Positions 1 through 10,374 of a stretch of DNA of 64,000 bases are shown here, piece by piece. Within the stretch, counting starts at the first letter, position 1. Each line of letters opens with the position of its first letter. This DNA comes from Chryseobacterium pennipullorum (GTDB lineage: Bacteria; Bacteroidota; Bacteroidia; Flavobacteriales; Weeksellaceae): assembly GCF_003384725.1 (NCBI RefSeq), contig NZ_QNVV01000001.1, forward strand, positions 62,001 to 126,000, written 5' to 3'. The notes below the pieces were generated by a model. That model saw only the letters and a list, made by a program, of their open reading frames with translations, was not told where the DNA came from and searched no databases. The translations under genes and the position numbers were made by a program.

Positions 1-2430
1 CGCGAAAATTTTAGGAATTGGCTGGAAAAATTCCACCGCTTCATCAATTGTCATATCCAATACATCAGAGATGGACTTTCCTTTGTAACGGACTTCTAAG
101 GTTTCTCTGTTGAATCGTTTTCCATTACAGGTTTCACAGTGAACATATACATCCGGAAGGAAATTCATTTCAATCACCTTCAATCCTCCACCCTGACAGG
201 TTTCACATCTTCCGCCTTTTACATTGAAAGAGAATCTTCCGGGCTTGTATCCACGGATTTTACTTTCCGGAAGCTCAGCAAAAAGATTTCTGATGTCTGT
301 AAACATTCCGGTGTAGGTAGCAGGATTGGAGCGGGGTGTTCTTCCGATCGGAGTCTGGTCTACATCTACAATTTTATCAATATTCTCCAGTCCTTCAATC
401 TTTTTATAGGGTAAAGGTTCCTGAACGGCTCTGTAAAAATGTTTGTTCAGGATCGGATACAAGGTTCCGTTGATCAGAGAGGATTTTCCACTTCCGGAAA
501 TTCCAGTTACCACAACGAGTTTCCCAAGAGGCACATCCAGTGTTACATTTTTCAGATTGTTTCCTGTAGCACCTTTAAGAAGAATATTTTTTCCGTTTCC
601 TGCTCTTCTTTCTGCAGGTATTTCAATTTTCCTTTTGCCGTTGATATACTGTGCCGTGATTGTATCTGCTTTCAACAGATCTTTGGGTTTCCCTTGCCAC
701 AATATTTCTCCACCGAATTTTCCAGCTTTCGGACCAATATCCAATACTTCATCAGCTTCCAGAATCATATCTTTGTCATGTTCCACGACCAATACTGAAT
801 TTCCGATGTCTCTTAGATTCTTCAGGGAATGGATGAGTCTTTCGTTATCTCTCTGGTGAAGTCCGATACTTGGTTCATCCAGGATATACAATACATTCAC
901 AAGTTGGGACCCAATTTGTGTCGCCAGACGGATCCTCTGCGATTCTCCGCCCGAGAGGGTCTTAGAGCTCCTGCTCAGACTCAGATAATCCAAACCTACA
1001 TCCAGCAGGAACTGAAGCCTGGTTTCAATTTCTTTCAGAATTTCGTGAGCGATGATTTTATTTTTTTCTGAGAACTTATCTCTGACGTCTGCCAGCCAGT
1101 CTTTTAGATCTGCTAAACTCAACGCATTAACCTCAGCAATATTTTTTCCGTCTATTTTAAAGCTCAGGCTTGAAGGCTGAAGACGTGTTCCATGGCATTC
1201 CGGACAGGTTTCTTCTGTCGTGAAGTGTCTTTCCAGAAGGATGGCTTCATAGGATTCTCTTTCATCAATGATTTCTTCCATGAAAGCAATAAGACCATCA
1301 AAACCAATCTTTATTTTCTTGGTAATTCCCGCGTATTTCAAATCCTTATTGAATTCTTTATGACAGCCATTGTAGATATATTCCAATGCTTCTTCCGGAA
1401 TATCCTTCATTGGAGTGGTTAACCCCAGTCCGAAAATTTCGAGAATATTTTTAATCTGTGCAAGAATCCATTTGTTGGATTTAATGTCTTCCAAAGGCAA
1501 TAAACCTCCCTGATTGATGGATAGCTTCGGGTTGTCTATAAAATAATCCGTATTGATCTTTTTGATAGTCCCCAATCCTTTACAGTCCGGGCAGCTTCCT
1601 TTGGGTGAATTGAACGAGAATGTATTCGGTTCGGGTAACGCTAAAGAGTGTCCTGTTTCTGCATCCATAAGGTTTTTGGAGAAATATTCAATCTCCGTAC
1701 TCCCCAGTTTCTGAATTCCAATGATTCCCTCGCCCATTTCCATGGCAGTACGCAATGATTTTTCCATTCTGCCTTCTGAAGCATTTTCACCGATAATCCA
1801 ACGGTCGATGACAATATCGATATCGTGGGTTTTATAACGGTCCAGTTTCAGATCATATTCAATATCCTGCAGCTCACCATCTATTCTTGCCTGCCCATAC
1901 CCTTTTTTAGCCATCTGTACGAAAAGCTCGTGATAGTGTCCCTTTCTGGAACGTACCACAGGGGCCAGAAGCATGATTTTCTCTTTTTTATAATTTTCTT
2001 TGATGGTCTCAAGGATCTGATCTTCCGTATAACTTACCAGCCTCTTGCCCGTAGACAACGAGTAAGCGTCGGAAACCCGGGCATACAAAAGCCGCAGAAA
2101 GTCGTACAGCTCAGTAACAGTTCCCACCGTGGAACGGGGATTTTTATTTGTAGTCTTCTGCTCGATAGCGATAACAGGTGAAAGTCCTTCGATCTTATCT
2201 ACATCAGGGCGCTCCAGCCCTCCTAAGAACTGACGTGCATACGCAGAGAAAGTTTCAATGTACCGGCGCTGGCCTTCTGCAAAGATCGTATCAAAAGCGA
2301 GAGATGATTTTCCACTTCCGGAAAGGCCTGTGATAACGACCAATTCGTTTCGTGGTATTTTAACATTAATATTTTTCAGGTTGTGTTCACGTGCTCCGTA
2401 AACTTCTATATATTCTGTTGATTTGCTCAT
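1..2430 (-). CDS. uvrA: UvrA, excinuclease ABC subunit A (C-terminus off the left edge)
   Basis: The frame is open from an ATG at 2430 to the window edge, giving about 810 residues; UvrA is usually about 940, so roughly 130 C-terminal residues are missing. It is the damage-recognition ATPase of nucleotide excision repair. Visible: N-terminal Walker [10 protein letters not shown] near residue 35, zinc-binding CPDCKG and CPECHG pairs, ABC signature [12 protein letters not shown], a Walker B/switch region [15 protein letters not shown], a second Walker [10 protein letters not shown], and the C-terminal CETC...CETC zinc finger. A -7 element lies 36 bases upstream of the start. Small plus-strand reading frames across this region are antisense to it. 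Confidence 0.97.
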   Translation of the reverse strand, partial: MSKSTEYIEVYGAREHNLKNINVKIPRNELVVITGLSGSGKSSLAFDTIFAEGQRRYIETFSAYARQFLGGLERPDVDKIEGLSPVIAIEQKTTNKNPRSTVGTVTELYDFLRLLYARVSDAYSLSTGKRLVSYTEDQILETIKENYKKEKIMLLAPVVRSRKGHYHELFVQMAKKGYGQARIDGELQDIEYDLKLDRYKTHDIDIVIDRWIIGENASEGRMEKSLRTAMEMGEGIIGIQKLGSTEIEYFSKNLMDAETGHSLALPEPNTFSFNSPKGSCPDCKGLGTIKKINTDYFIDNPKLSINQGGLLPLEDIKSNKWILAQIKNILEIFGLGLTTPMKDIPEEALEYIYNGCHKEFNKDLKYAGITKKIKIGFDGLIAFMEEIIDERESYEAILLERHFTTEETCPECHGTRLQPSSLSFKIDGKNIAEVNALSLADLKDWLADVRDKFSEKNKIIAHEILKEIETRLQFLLDVGLDYLSLSRSSKTLSGGESQRIRLATQIGSQLVNVLYILDEPSIGLHQRDNERLIHSLKNLRDIGNSVLVVEHDKDMILEADEVLDIGPKAGKFGGEILWQGKPKDLLKADTITAQYINGKRKIEIPAERRAGNGKNILLKGATGNNLKNVTLDVPLGKLVVVTGISGSGKSSLINGTLYPILNKHFYRAVQEPLPYKKIEGLENIDKIVDVDQTPIGRTPRSNPATYTGMFTDIRNLFAELPESKIRGYKPGRFSFNVKGGRCETCQGGGLKVIEMNFLPDVYVHCETCNGKRFNRETLEVRYKGKSISDVLDMTIDEAVEFFQPIPKIFA

Positions 2431-2465
2431 AATTTGGAATGATTTTGCCTGAAAATCACAACGTG

Positions 2466-2473
2466 CAAAATTA
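2466..2473 (-). promoter_or_regulatory. -7 promoter element of uvrA
   Basis: Read on the minus strand this is TAATTTTG, an exact match to the Bacteroidota -7 consensus TAnnTTTG, 36 bases upstream of the uvrA ATG. No clear -33 TTG was found. Confidence 0.5.
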
Positions 2474-2641
2474 CGGAATTTTATGGAATTTATTTTATGA
2501 TCTGGAGCAGAAATTTGATCATCACAGATTGACATCTACCAAGGTAAAAAATGAATATACCTTTCCCTGATCATTGAAATGAGCAGATGTAAAGGTATAT
2601 CCAGGTTCTGCTAAAGCCAATGATAGCGTATAAAATAAAAA

Positions 2642-2659
2642 AACGGGCAGAAGCCCGTT
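2642..2659 (-). terminator. terminator after the lipoprotein-tssF-tssE genes
   Basis: A perfect 7-bp stem (AACGGGC/GCCCGTT) with a 4-base loop is followed on the minus strand by a long U tract. It lies 28 bases after the lipoprotein stop codon. Confidence 0.7.
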
Positions 2660-2686
2660 GATATCAAATAAAAAAAAATTTTGTCT

Positions 2687-3616
2687 CTATTTTACAAATG
2701 AATTGTAAGCACTCAATACGGATTCATAGGAAGAATCGATCTGCTGAATATCATTGTCAGGAATTTTCCCTGCTTCTTTGGAATCCCTGATCAGCTTTCT
2801 GTAGGTATCCAGAAAGTTGGAAGTATTCTTATTGAAGCTCTCAAACTGAGATTTTTTATAGGCGTACTGCTGATCCTTAACGTTAAATTCCTTTTTAGCA
2901 TTTGCTTCTGCCTGCTTAGCTAATTCATCGTACTTTTTCTGGGCTTCAGTCTCATTGAACTGCCCAGTGTATTGCTTACCGAGCACATCGATGACAGAAT
3001 CCAGTGAATTCATCACATTTTTAGAAGAGATGATATACTCTTTCATCGGGTGATCTTTCAGAACTACCTCTTCTGCTGCATCCGTAGCAGGCTTAATCTT
3101 AATCATGATATTTTCTCCGGCAGCAAAAAAGGCATTCGCTTCACCTTCAATTTCTTTTCTTAGCGTCTCAGCTTTGGCTCCCTTATCATCTTTATAATCT
3201 TCGGAGGTCATATAGGATTTAAGCTCGTCGAATTTTTTATCGATGTTTTCCCTTTTAGCCTTGTAGGTATTAAATTCTGTTTCAATAGCGGATTTATCTT
3301 TTTCAAACCCTGACGGAACTTCTTTAATTTTGGCCAGCGTATAATCTGTAGAGCTGATCACAACAGGCATGATCAATACATTTCCTCCTTTGGATTTGAC
3401 TACTGCCTCATCAGCATATTTCAAAATCCGTTCAATGTGTTTGGAGGAGTTTTTGTAAGAATCAATAAAGTTATTATTGAAGTCGATAATCGCATTGGCC
3501 TCTGCTTCCCCTCCAAGGTTTAAAACAGTATTTCCAATTTTTGAGGCCCCTTTCTTACAGCTTACTGCTGTGGCCGTTAAAGACAGAGCCATTGTCAGCA
3601 TAATAATCTTTCTCAT
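2687..3616 (-). CDS. DUF3829/YiiG-like lipoprotein beside tssF
   Basis: 309 residues. The N-terminus is a lipoprotein signal with lipobox TAVSC, so Cys20 is the likely lipidation site. The rest is charged and mostly helical, with long Lys/Glu-rich stretches that could form coiled coil, and resembles the DUF3829 (YiiG) family; the function is unknown. It starts 25 bases after the tssF stop and shares a terminator, so it is probably co-transcribed with tssF and tssE. Bacteroidota T6SS loci encode envelope lipoproteins, so a role in anchoring the T6SS is possible, but only context supports this. Confidence 0.6.
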   Translation of the reverse strand: MRKIIMLTMALSLTATAVSCKKGASKIGNTVLNLGGEAEANAIIDFNNNFIDSYKNSSKHIERILKYADEAVVKSKGGNVLIMPVVISSTDYTLAKIKEVPSGFEKDKSAIETEFNTYKAKRENIDKKFDELKSYMTSEDYKDDKGAKAETLRKEIEGEANAFFAAGENIMIKIKPATDAAEEVVLKDHPMKEYIISSKNVMNSLDSVIDVLGKQYTGQFNETEAQKKYDELAKQAEANAKKEFNVKDQQYAYKKSQFESFNKNTSNFLDTYRKLIRDSKEAGKIPDNDIQQIDSSYESVLSAYNSFVK

Positions 3617-3641
3617 ATTTTATCCATTATAGGTTCTTAAT

Positions 3642-5525
3642 TTACATATCCTGAAATTCTACATCTTCATTGCTTATTTTCACAAGATATTCGATGCCAT
3701 CAATTGCTTTGGCAATAATCTGATTCCTGATGATGTTGGCCATATTTTCCCAGTAAGCCCGCCCGTAAAATGAGTAATTCTGAGGAATAATTTCAACCTC
3801 TACGGTCCTCACAAATCCTTCTTTAGGACGATTGCTTACCATTGTTCCTCTTCTTACTCTTACTTCCCTCAGTTCATCTTTCAGAATCATACGGCAGTAA
3901 TTTTTAACGTCTTCCAGGGAGATAATTTTATCTCTTGTGGTCAGTGCATATTTGTATGCCTGGATACTGTCCGTTCCTTTCTGCTCTTCTGCTCCGCCTA
4001 ATGTCTCTGTAAGCAGCACAACAGTCTGGGACTTCAGCTGGTTTGAAAGCTCCGTGCCCGGGCGCATATGATTGGCAAGGGTACAGTGGGTCACCCAGAA
4101 AGAAGCATACGTATGATCGGTTTTTTCTACAGGTTCCATGATAACATAGTTCAGCTCCTGCCGGATATTCCTTTTGGCATTATTGACCTTTTGAACCATA
4201 GATTTCATCTTATCAGACATTTCACTGAGCACTCCTTTCACATTATCTCTGTTTAACAGGGAAAATGCTGCGATCTCATCTCTTGTAAGCTCCAGAACAT
4301 TAGCGATCATATCAACTGCATTTCTATTGGTAAAACGTTCCATTCCCCCTTTCCTTACGGTATAAAGTCCTTTTTTCAGATCATCAGCCGGAGTAAAGGG
4401 AATTTCTGTATATTTTCTTCCGTCCCCGTCCTGGACTTCATCTACATATAAAAAATGCTCGCCTTCATCAGTTACCAGAGGAATATTATTCCCCATGATA
4501 TCTAAACTGTATTCTGTTTTCTTCCAGCCTCTGTTATAAACCGGAAAAGCATTCAGCACAAAGGAAAAGTTATCAAGGATCTCAGCAGAAAATTGGGGTG
4601 GAAATTCAAAAGTAAGCCATAGATACCTTTTGTTTTCAAGATATTTAATGATTTCATCTTTTCCGGCCAGGAAATCTAGATTTTGAGGCAATTGTCCGGG
4701 TTCGGAAAACAGGCTGTTGGAGATGCCTGTGATTTCGATAAATTTATGGCGGTAGATACTTTTTATATCTTCAATAACCTTATTTTTAATCGACTGTTCT
4801 TTAAACATCTGCTCATAACTGTCCGTGTGGCTTTCGGTAAGATAGCTCAGTCCCTCTCTGACGAACAAAGGATTTCCATTGCTGGAAACTGTTATGTAAG
4901 GCAGAAGTTTGTAGACAAAATCAAGATGTTCAAAAGCAGGATTGGAGCAAAACATACTCAGGTATTTAGGGAAATTTTCGCTGATGTACTTGCTGACATC
5001 AACTCCTATTGTAATTTTACGATAATCCTCCGGTCTTCCCTGAAACCTTGCGATAGGAATTTTGTTGAATCTGTCATCAATACTGTAGCAGGTATTCCCT
5101 ACAAACATAATGGAAGTATGAACTTTATTGATCCTTACATTTCCTACGGGAGTAAAAGGTATGTTCACCTGTTTATCAGATTCAGATTTCACGGTGGAAG
5201 TCATCTGTTTCCGGAAGAAAAATTCCGTGTGCTCCAATAAAACTTCGGAAGAATCATAGGGCTGTGTAAATGCAACCGAGTGAGCCGGAATGGGATGGGT
5301 ATAGATAGACGGTGTGAGGAGTTTTGCCAGCTTTTCCAAAATGCGGGCATTCACGGTCTGTATTTCATTATTGGCTTTAAAAACTTCTGTACTGAATGCG
5401 TCAATCAACAGTTTTACAAAAGGATCTAATGACTGTGGGCTTTTCAGTCCCCAGACTTTGGTGGCATTCTGAAGCATTCTTGCTTTTACAGATTCTTTGG
5501 AATAGATATTCTGATCTAAATTCAT
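3642..5525 (-). CDS. tssF: TssF-like type VI secretion baseplate subunit
   Basis: 627 residues, typical TssF (VasA/ImpG family) length. The N-terminal region (about residues 14-70) contains the stretch LDPFVKLLIDAF and LEKLAKLLTPSIYTHPIPAH, which matches the conserved TssF start, where the protein packs in the baseplate wedge. The 23-base gap to tssE upstream fits the TssE-TssF pairing in baseplate wedges. It is assigned to the Bacteroidota subtype (T6SSiii) by overall style. No sheath, Hcp, VgrG, TssK or ClpV gene is in the window, so the rest of the system must be elsewhere or absent. Confidence 0.75.
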   Translation of the reverse strand: MNLDQNIYSKESVKARMLQNATKVWGLKSPQSLDPFVKLLIDAFSTEVFKANNEIQTVNARILEKLAKLLTPSIYTHPIPAHSVAFTQPYDSSEVLLEHTEFFFRKQMTSTVKSESDKQVNIPFTPVGNVRINKVHTSIMFVGNTCYSIDDRFNKIPIARFQGRPEDYRKITIGVDVSKYISENFPKYLSMFCSNPAFEHLDFVYKLLPYITVSSNGNPLFVREGLSYLTESHTDSYEQMFKEQSIKNKVIEDIKSIYRHKFIEITGISNSLFSEPGQLPQNLDFLAGKDEIIKYLENKRYLWLTFEFPPQFSAEILDNFSFVLNAFPVYNRGWKKTEYSLDIMGNNIPLVTDEGEHFLYVDEVQDGDGRKYTEIPFTPADDLKKGLYTVRKGGMERFTNRNAVDMIANVLELTRDEIAAFSLLNRDNVKGVLSEMSDKMKSMVQKVNNAKRNIRQELNYVIMEPVEKTDHTYASFWVTHCTLANHMRPGTELSNQLKSQTVVLLTETLGGAEEQKGTDSIQAYKYALTTRDKIISLEDVKNYCRMILKDELREVRVRRGTMVSNRPKEGFVRTVEVEIIPQNYSFYGRAYWENMANIIRNQIIAKAIDGIEYLVKISNEDVEFQDM

Positions 5526-5549
5526 AATTTTCTTTCGCTGTTAAAAATA

Positions 5550-5990
5550 TTAATCAATAGACATTGGACTAAGGAACAGTTCTGTGGAAAAACTAAACCG
5601 TTCTCCTGTTTCCTCCATTTTTGCATTGATGGCAATTCTTACTTTCTTTTTGATTTCTGTGTGTTCTTTGGTATCGTAGCTGTGCTCTACAAACTGAATA
5701 TGGGCATCGATCTGCGGCTGTACGATCCGTGGTTCATATTCCTGGATCTGTCTCCGGAGGCTTTTGATGAAGACATTTTCCCATATGGCACTGGTAACGC
5801 CATTATCGAATTCGAGGTTCCAGACATCGTTACCATAATTTTCATCATATCTGTTCTCCCCTTTTTTGGTCGTGATCAGCAGCATAATATTATGGGCAAT
5901 ACTTTCTCCCATATCGCAGGTATCGATACTTCCCCCTTCAGTCATCAAAGTAGACGGAACGAAAGGCATTCTGTAATTTGGTGTATCCAT
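5550..5990 (-). CDS. tssE: TssE-like gp25/GPW baseplate protein
   Basis: 146 residues. Contains the gp25-like core: ESIAHNIMLLITTKKGENRYDENYG at about residues 29-53, followed by an arginine-rich IKSLRRQIQEYEPRI segment near 74-88. Phage T4 gp25 and TssE join the sheath to the baseplate. It is the first gene of the tssE-tssF-lipoprotein set. The stem-loop at 6098-6127 separates it from the permease gene upstream. A GPW protein of another contractile particle is possible, but the TssF neighbour favours T6SS. Confidence 0.75.
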   Translation of the reverse strand: MDTPNYRMPFVPSTLMTEGGSIDTCDMGESIAHNIMLLITTKKGENRYDENYGNDVWNLEFDNGVTSAIWENVFIKSLRRQIQEYEPRIVQPQIDAHIQFVEHSYDTKEHTEIKKKVRIAINAKMEETGERFSFSTELFLSPMSID

Positions 5991-6097
5991 AACTTGTTAA
6001 TTTTTACTTCATGGTTTTGTTTACTTAAAAACGAAATACCAAAATACACATTTTCACTAAATAATACCCAAAATACTTTGAAATATTATTCAGCAAT

Positions 6098-6127
6098 CAG
6101 GGCTTTCAAATCAAATTGAAAGCCCTG
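6098..6127 (-). terminator. stem-loop after the permease gene
   Basis: Perfect 12-bp stem (CAGGGCTTTCAA/TTGAAAGCCCTG), 6-base loop, 35 bases after the permease stop. The U tract is weak on the minus strand, so termination may be partial. Confidence 0.55.
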
Positions 6128-6161
6128 AACGGATATCTTTTTATGTTATTTTAGTAATGTA

Positions 6162-7574
6162 TTAGCTATCTGCCTTTTTACGGTTAATAAAGTAGTAAAC
6201 CGGTAATCCCAATAAAACGAGTACAAATCCCGGCCATGTGTATTGCTGTTTATAGATTAAAAGCAAAATACAGAAGCAGGTTCCGATCACCAGATAAACG
6301 ATAGGAGTTACAGGGTAAAGCCATGTTTTATAAGGTCTTTCCAGGGCGGGCTGCTTAATTCTTAAATAAATAACTCCAAAAACGGTAATCATATAAAAGA
6401 GCACAATGACAAAGGAAATCATATCCAGCAGGTTTCCATACTGTCCGCTAAGGCATAGAAGAGAAGCCCATATTCCCTGCATCCATAAGGCATTTTCAGG
6501 AACTTCATTTTTATTATTCTTTACTGCAGAGTGGAAAAACATTCCATCTTTTGCCATGGTTTGGAATACCCTGGCTCCTGCCAGAATCAATCCGTTGTCA
6601 CAACCAAATGTAGAGATCATCACCAACAGGGCAATGATCACCGTTCCTGCACTTCCGAAAATATTCTGCGATGCAGCTACTGCTACCCTGTCATTCGCCG
6701 CAAATGCTATTCCGTCTCTGTCCAGTGCATTTAAGTAGACATAGTTCACGGCTATATAAAGGATCATGACAGCCGTCGTCCCGTAGATCATGGATTTTAC
6801 TACATTTCTCTTGGGATTATCAATTTCTCCCGACACAAAAGTTACACTTTCCCAGGCCACTGAGCTGAACACAGAACCCACCATTGCGGCGGCAATTCCT
6901 CCCAGCAGGGTCATTCCTCCAATAGGTTCCCAGCCTTCTTTCATAAAATTACCAGTAAGATCTTTGGTAAGATTGCTGAAAGAGTCTGTTCCCAGACTGA
7001 AGTTTTCAGACAAATGAGATACCTCTACCAATATAAAACCTGCGGCGATCAACCCCAGCAAAGCAATAATCTTTGATCCTGTAAATACATTCTGAAGAAT
7101 CTTACCACTCTGTACACCTCTTGTATTAATATAAGTAAGCAAAAGAATAATGGCTATTGCCAGAATCTGTATCCAGGTGATCTTAAACTCACCGCTTTGA
7201 AAAATAGGAGCAGCATCATTAAGTGAAGGAATAAGATAGGCGGTAAATTTACCAAAAGCCATGGCCACTGCAGCAATGGTTCCGGTCTGTATCACGGTAA
7301 ACAATCCCCAGCCATACAGGAATCCCATCCTTTTGCCGAAAATTTCTTTCAGATATGTGTACTGCCCTCCCGCTTTCGGAAACAATGCGGATAACTCTCC
7401 ATAGCTAATGGCGGCGGCCACAGTCATTATTCCTGTTATCACCCATACTACAACCAGCCAAAATCCGGATCCCAGATTCCGCATCATGTCAGCACTTACA
7501 ATAAAGATCCCGCTTCCGATCATGGATCCCATTACCAGCATAATGGCATCCCAAAGTTTCAGTTTTTTCTGCAT
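6162..7574 (-). CDS. APC-family amino acid permease
   Basis: 470 residues from the ATG at 7574; a TTG two codons earlier could also be read as a start, but ATG is preferred. Around 12 hydrophobic segments. The N-terminus (residues 6-25) has LWDAIMLVMGSMIGSGIF, the TM1 signature of amino acid-polyamine-organocation transporters whose unwound helix binds the substrate's amino and carboxyl groups. The closest group appears to be LAT-like permeases. The exact substrate cannot be read from the sequence. It is a single-gene unit ending in a stem-loop. Confidence 0.85.
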   Translation of the reverse strand: MQKKLKLWDAIMLVMGSMIGSGIFIVSADMMRNLGSGFWLVVVWVITGIMTVAAAISYGELSALFPKAGGQYTYLKEIFGKRMGFLYGWGLFTVIQTGTIAAVAMAFGKFTAYLIPSLNDAAPIFQSGEFKITWIQILAIAIILLLTYINTRGVQSGKILQNVFTGSKIIALLGLIAAGFILVEVSHLSENFSLGTDSFSNLTKDLTGNFMKEGWEPIGGMTLLGGIAAAMVGSVFSSVAWESVTFVSGEIDNPKRNVVKSMIYGTTAVMILYIAVNYVYLNALDRDGIAFAANDRVAVAASQNIFGSAGTVIIALLVMISTFGCDNGLILAGARVFQTMAKDGMFFHSAVKNNKNEVPENALWMQGIWASLLCLSGQYGNLLDMISFVIVLFYMITVFGVIYLRIKQPALERPYKTWLYPVTPIVYLVIGTCFCILLLIYKQQYTWPGFVLVLLGLPVYYFINRKKADS

Positions 7575-7716
7575 AGTCAAGTATAGGCGTCAAATATAAA
7601 CAAATCTGTCATTCATTTTGAATTTTATTGAAAATTTAAGAAATAAGCTATTTTTTATCATTTTTTATTCGTTTATGATTCAGTATTAATTAGTATTTTT
7701 GGAAAAAATATTAAAA

Positions 7717-8217
7717 ATGAAATTCAAGGCTTTATTATTTGCTATGGCTGTAAGTGCTTCCACTTTAGCTTTTGCACAGGAAATGGGACCACCTGCAGGA
7801 AATGCAGTGGTAGGTGACACATATGGAGGAGAGGTTTCTCCTGCTGCTGAATCCAAAGCCATTACGGTAGGCAAACTGAGTAAGCAGCTTAAAAAAGACA
7901 ACAAAAAGGTTGAAAATGTTGCCATTAAAGGAAAAGTAACGGATGTTTGTGATAAAAAAGGATGCTGGCTTACCATTCAGACGGAAGACCATTCAAAGTT
8001 TTTTGTAAAAATGAAAGACTATGCTTTTTTTGTTCCTACAGCCTTAAAGGGCAAAAACGTAGTGCTGGAAGGAAATGCAGAAAGGAAAGTAACTTCTGTG
8101 AATGAGCAGAAACATTATGCGGAAGACGCCAAGAAACCTCAGTCTGAAATTGATGCAATCACACAGCCAAAAGAAGAGATCAGATTTGTAGCAAACGGTA
8201 TTAAAGTAATCAACTAG
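7717..8217 (+). CDS. exported DUF4920 protein
   Basis: 166 residues from the ATG at 7717. An earlier in-frame TTG at 7699 lies inside a -7 promoter element (TATTTTTG, 7694-7701), so it is not the start. A signal peptide ends near LAFAQ. Residues about 70-120 form an OB-like DUF4920 core, including KGKVTDVCDKKGCWLTI with two cysteines, and FVPTALKGKNVVLEG. DUF4920 proteins are periplasmic or secreted and uncharacterised; the paired Cys could bind metal or form a disulfide. It is the only plus-strand gene in the first 10 kb and converges on the M14 gene. Confidence 0.75.
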   Translation: MKFKALLFAMAVSASTLAFAQEMGPPAGNAVVGDTYGGEVSPAAESKAITVGKLSKQLKKDNKKVENVAIKGKVTDVCDKKGCWLTIQTEDHSKFFVKMKDYAFFVPTALKGKNVVLEGNAERKVTSVNEQKHYAEDAKKPQSEIDAITQPKEEIRFVANGIKVIN

Positions 8218-8338
8218 ATTTGCCTGAAACCGGATGAAAATCCTGTTTCAATATGAGTGGGCTACACTTGTTATAGTACTCACGCAGAGGTTATCGCACA
8301 AATATCTTTCTTTTTAATAAAGAACAGACTATACAATC
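8218..8338. other. short convergent intergenic spacer with a GAAA-loop hairpin
   Basis: Just after the DUF4920 stop, 8223-8252 can fold as GAAAC-c-GGAT-GAAA-ATCC-t-GTTTC, with a GNRA-type tetraloop and no U tract. It could stabilise the mRNA end or be chance. Confidence 0.3.
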
Positions 8339-8368
8339 AAAACCGGCAATCCAAGGATTGCCGGTTTT
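8339..8368. terminator. bidirectional terminator between DUF4920 and M14 genes
   Basis: Perfect 14-bp stem (core AACCGGCAATCC) with a 2-base gap, A-rich on one side and T-rich on the other, between two convergent genes. Confidence 0.85.
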
Positions 8369-8369
8369 T

Positions 8370-9479
8370 TTAATCTTCTATTTTAAAATCTACTACCGCA
8401 TCCAGTTTTGGATATCTGGTAGCGGATATAAATTTCTTTCCGGTACAGTCTATTTCCAGCCAGCCTTTTCTTTTCTTTACATCTCCTACCTCCATGACAA
8501 ATGGGACAAAAGAAATTTCATCTTTTCCGTTTTCTATCACTTCCCTGTACTGCACAGCAATATCCAGAATACATTCATGTGCCGTGTTCAGTTTTACATT
8601 CCTGTATACGATATCATAATGTGTTTCTTTATTTTCAGGAATCTCAAGATAAGTCTCCCACCCCGTAATATCTGACTTCAGTTCACTGATAGCTTTTAAC
8701 GCATAATACAATGCAATTGTATAATATTTTCTTGTTCCTTTTCTGGTATAGTCATCAATAAAATGTCCCCCTTCAAATAAAATAGTGGGCATTCCGGCCT
8801 TAATAAAATTGTCTCCGGTAGAGGTCGGATAAAACTCGTCAGAGTATCGTCCAATCTGGTTAGGAATGATCTCTTTCAGGTGTGTGTAAACATTTCCGAT
8901 TACCGCCATACATTTTTTCCTGTTGTCCGTTACTGTTCGTTCTACATTCTCTGAAGGTGCCAGAAAAGAAAGTGTAGCCGGGTGAATACCATCGGTAGTA
9001 AAAATGGTTCTCTGCTCATGAAGGTTCAGAGCATAATCATATTTCCTGGAAGCCGCCGCATTTTTAAGGAACTTAATCTCCTTACTTGATTCATTGTGAA
9101 AATCCCGGTTCAGATCAATATCAGCAGCATTCAGCCTGGTCCATTTTTCTGAACCGTCAGGATTTAACATCAATATAAAATCCAAGCTGATTTTACTGAA
9201 TAAATCCTCTTTCATTTCTGGAGCTTTATCCAGGCTTATCATCAGGTCAAGGATCGCATGGGTAGCGTTGGATTCGTTGCCGTGCATCTGTGACCATGCC
9301 AGTACATGGATATCTCCGGTTCCGATGCTTAGCTTATAAATAGGTTTGTCTAAATAGGATGTTCCGATCTCCTGAATATAATCTCTGAGATTTGCCTGTA
9401 GGTAAGAAAATAATTTTTCAGGAGAAATATAGCGATTTGAGAAATCGGGGTTCTGAGAATAGATCTGTTCAAAATTCAT
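8370..9479 (-). CDS. M14-family zinc carboxypeptidase
   Basis: 369 residues, no signal peptide, so probably cytoplasmic. The M14 zinc site is visible: H66 and E69 in HGNES, and H154 in LNLHEQ. NPDG at 106-109 and DLNRD at 122-126 match the conserved substrate-binding loops. These enzymes remove C-terminal residues or act on peptidoglycan-type amide bonds; the substrate is not clear. Its stop codon overlaps the end of the shared terminator, and upstream it faces the long AT-rich leader of the XRE gene. Confidence 0.85.
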   Translation of the reverse strand: MNFEQIYSQNPDFSNRYISPEKLFSYLQANLRDYIQEIGTSYLDKPIYKLSIGTGDIHVLAWSQMHGNESNATHAILDLMISLDKAPEMKEDLFSKISLDFILMLNPDGSEKWTRLNAADIDLNRDFHNESSKEIKFLKNAAASRKYDYALNLHEQRTIFTTDGIHPATLSFLAPSENVERTVTDNRKKCMAVIGNVYTHLKEIIPNQIGRYSDEFYPTSTGDNFIKAGMPTILFEGGHFIDDYTRKGTRKYYTIALYYALKAISELKSDITGWETYLEIPENKETHYDIVYRNVKLNTAHECILDIAVQYREVIENGKDEISFVPFVMEVGDVKKRKGWLEIDCTGKKFISATRYPKLDAVVDFKIED

Positions 9480-9667
9480 TAGGAATAGTTTACAAGATCA
9501 AAATTAACCATTTTAAGGTAAAAAACACTATTGACATATGTAAATAAGTCAAAAAATCAATTGATTTAAGAATTTACATTTGACACTTGCTAATTTACAA
9601 ATATTAAAATCCCTATTTTACTCATAAAGATTGTATGCAACATTTGTAACATTGTTAAACAGTAACG

Positions 9668-9702
9668 ACAGACAAAATGTCTGTGGATAAAATTGTGGAT
9701 TG
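9668..9702. other. inverted repeat with two DnaA-box-like sites
   Basis: 9668-9684 is a perfect 7-bp inverted repeat (ACAGACA-AAA-TGTCTGT). Overlapping it, 9682-9690 is TGTGGATAA, the exact complement of the DnaA box TTATCCACA; 9694-9702 is TGTGGATTG, a weaker match 12 bp further on in the same orientation. Confidence 0.45.
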
Positions 9703-10374
9703 CGAATAATTAAAAACGTGTAATTTATGTATATGATTTTCAGTTATTTATAATATTTAATTAAATACTACTTTTAATATTACTTGAGGTAAATAAAAGG
9801 GCCTTTTACGACATTTATTCATTATTTTATTAAACGTACCCATTGTGGAAAAGTTGGTCGATTATCGGATAATAACAAATGTAAATAGTCAAAATACTTA
9901 ATCGTAATTGAAAATTCAGCTTATTTTTATGTTTAAGGGCATTTAATGATAGAAGCTTGAAGTATTTTTTCCTTAGAAGCTTATTTCCAAAAATAATTTG
10001 CAGTCAAATGATAATACTTTAGTAATTTACGTTTGTATATTGTTTTTAATACATTAATTACATGATAATTACGGAAATATGTAGCATATTTACTCTAAAC
10101 ATTTACTCTATTAAATTAACAATGTAAACTGTAATAATCAGATATTTTGGAGAGAATTAGACGGTATTAAAACCACATAATTTATCAATACGACCTTTTT
10201 ACCCCTTTATTATTCAAGAAGTATTAAGGAAATTAATACATTTAGTTTTGTAAAAATGATCTGCAATATGAATTACTACAAATGTAATTTTAACATAAAT
10301 TACTAATTAACAATACATTATGCACTATTTACATTTGTACATTTAATAAATTTCACTTTATTTACATTTGTATT

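Noticed and set aside
439-859. Plus-strand frames across the left end
   Set aside because: They are antisense to uvrA, which has all its motifs on the minus strand.
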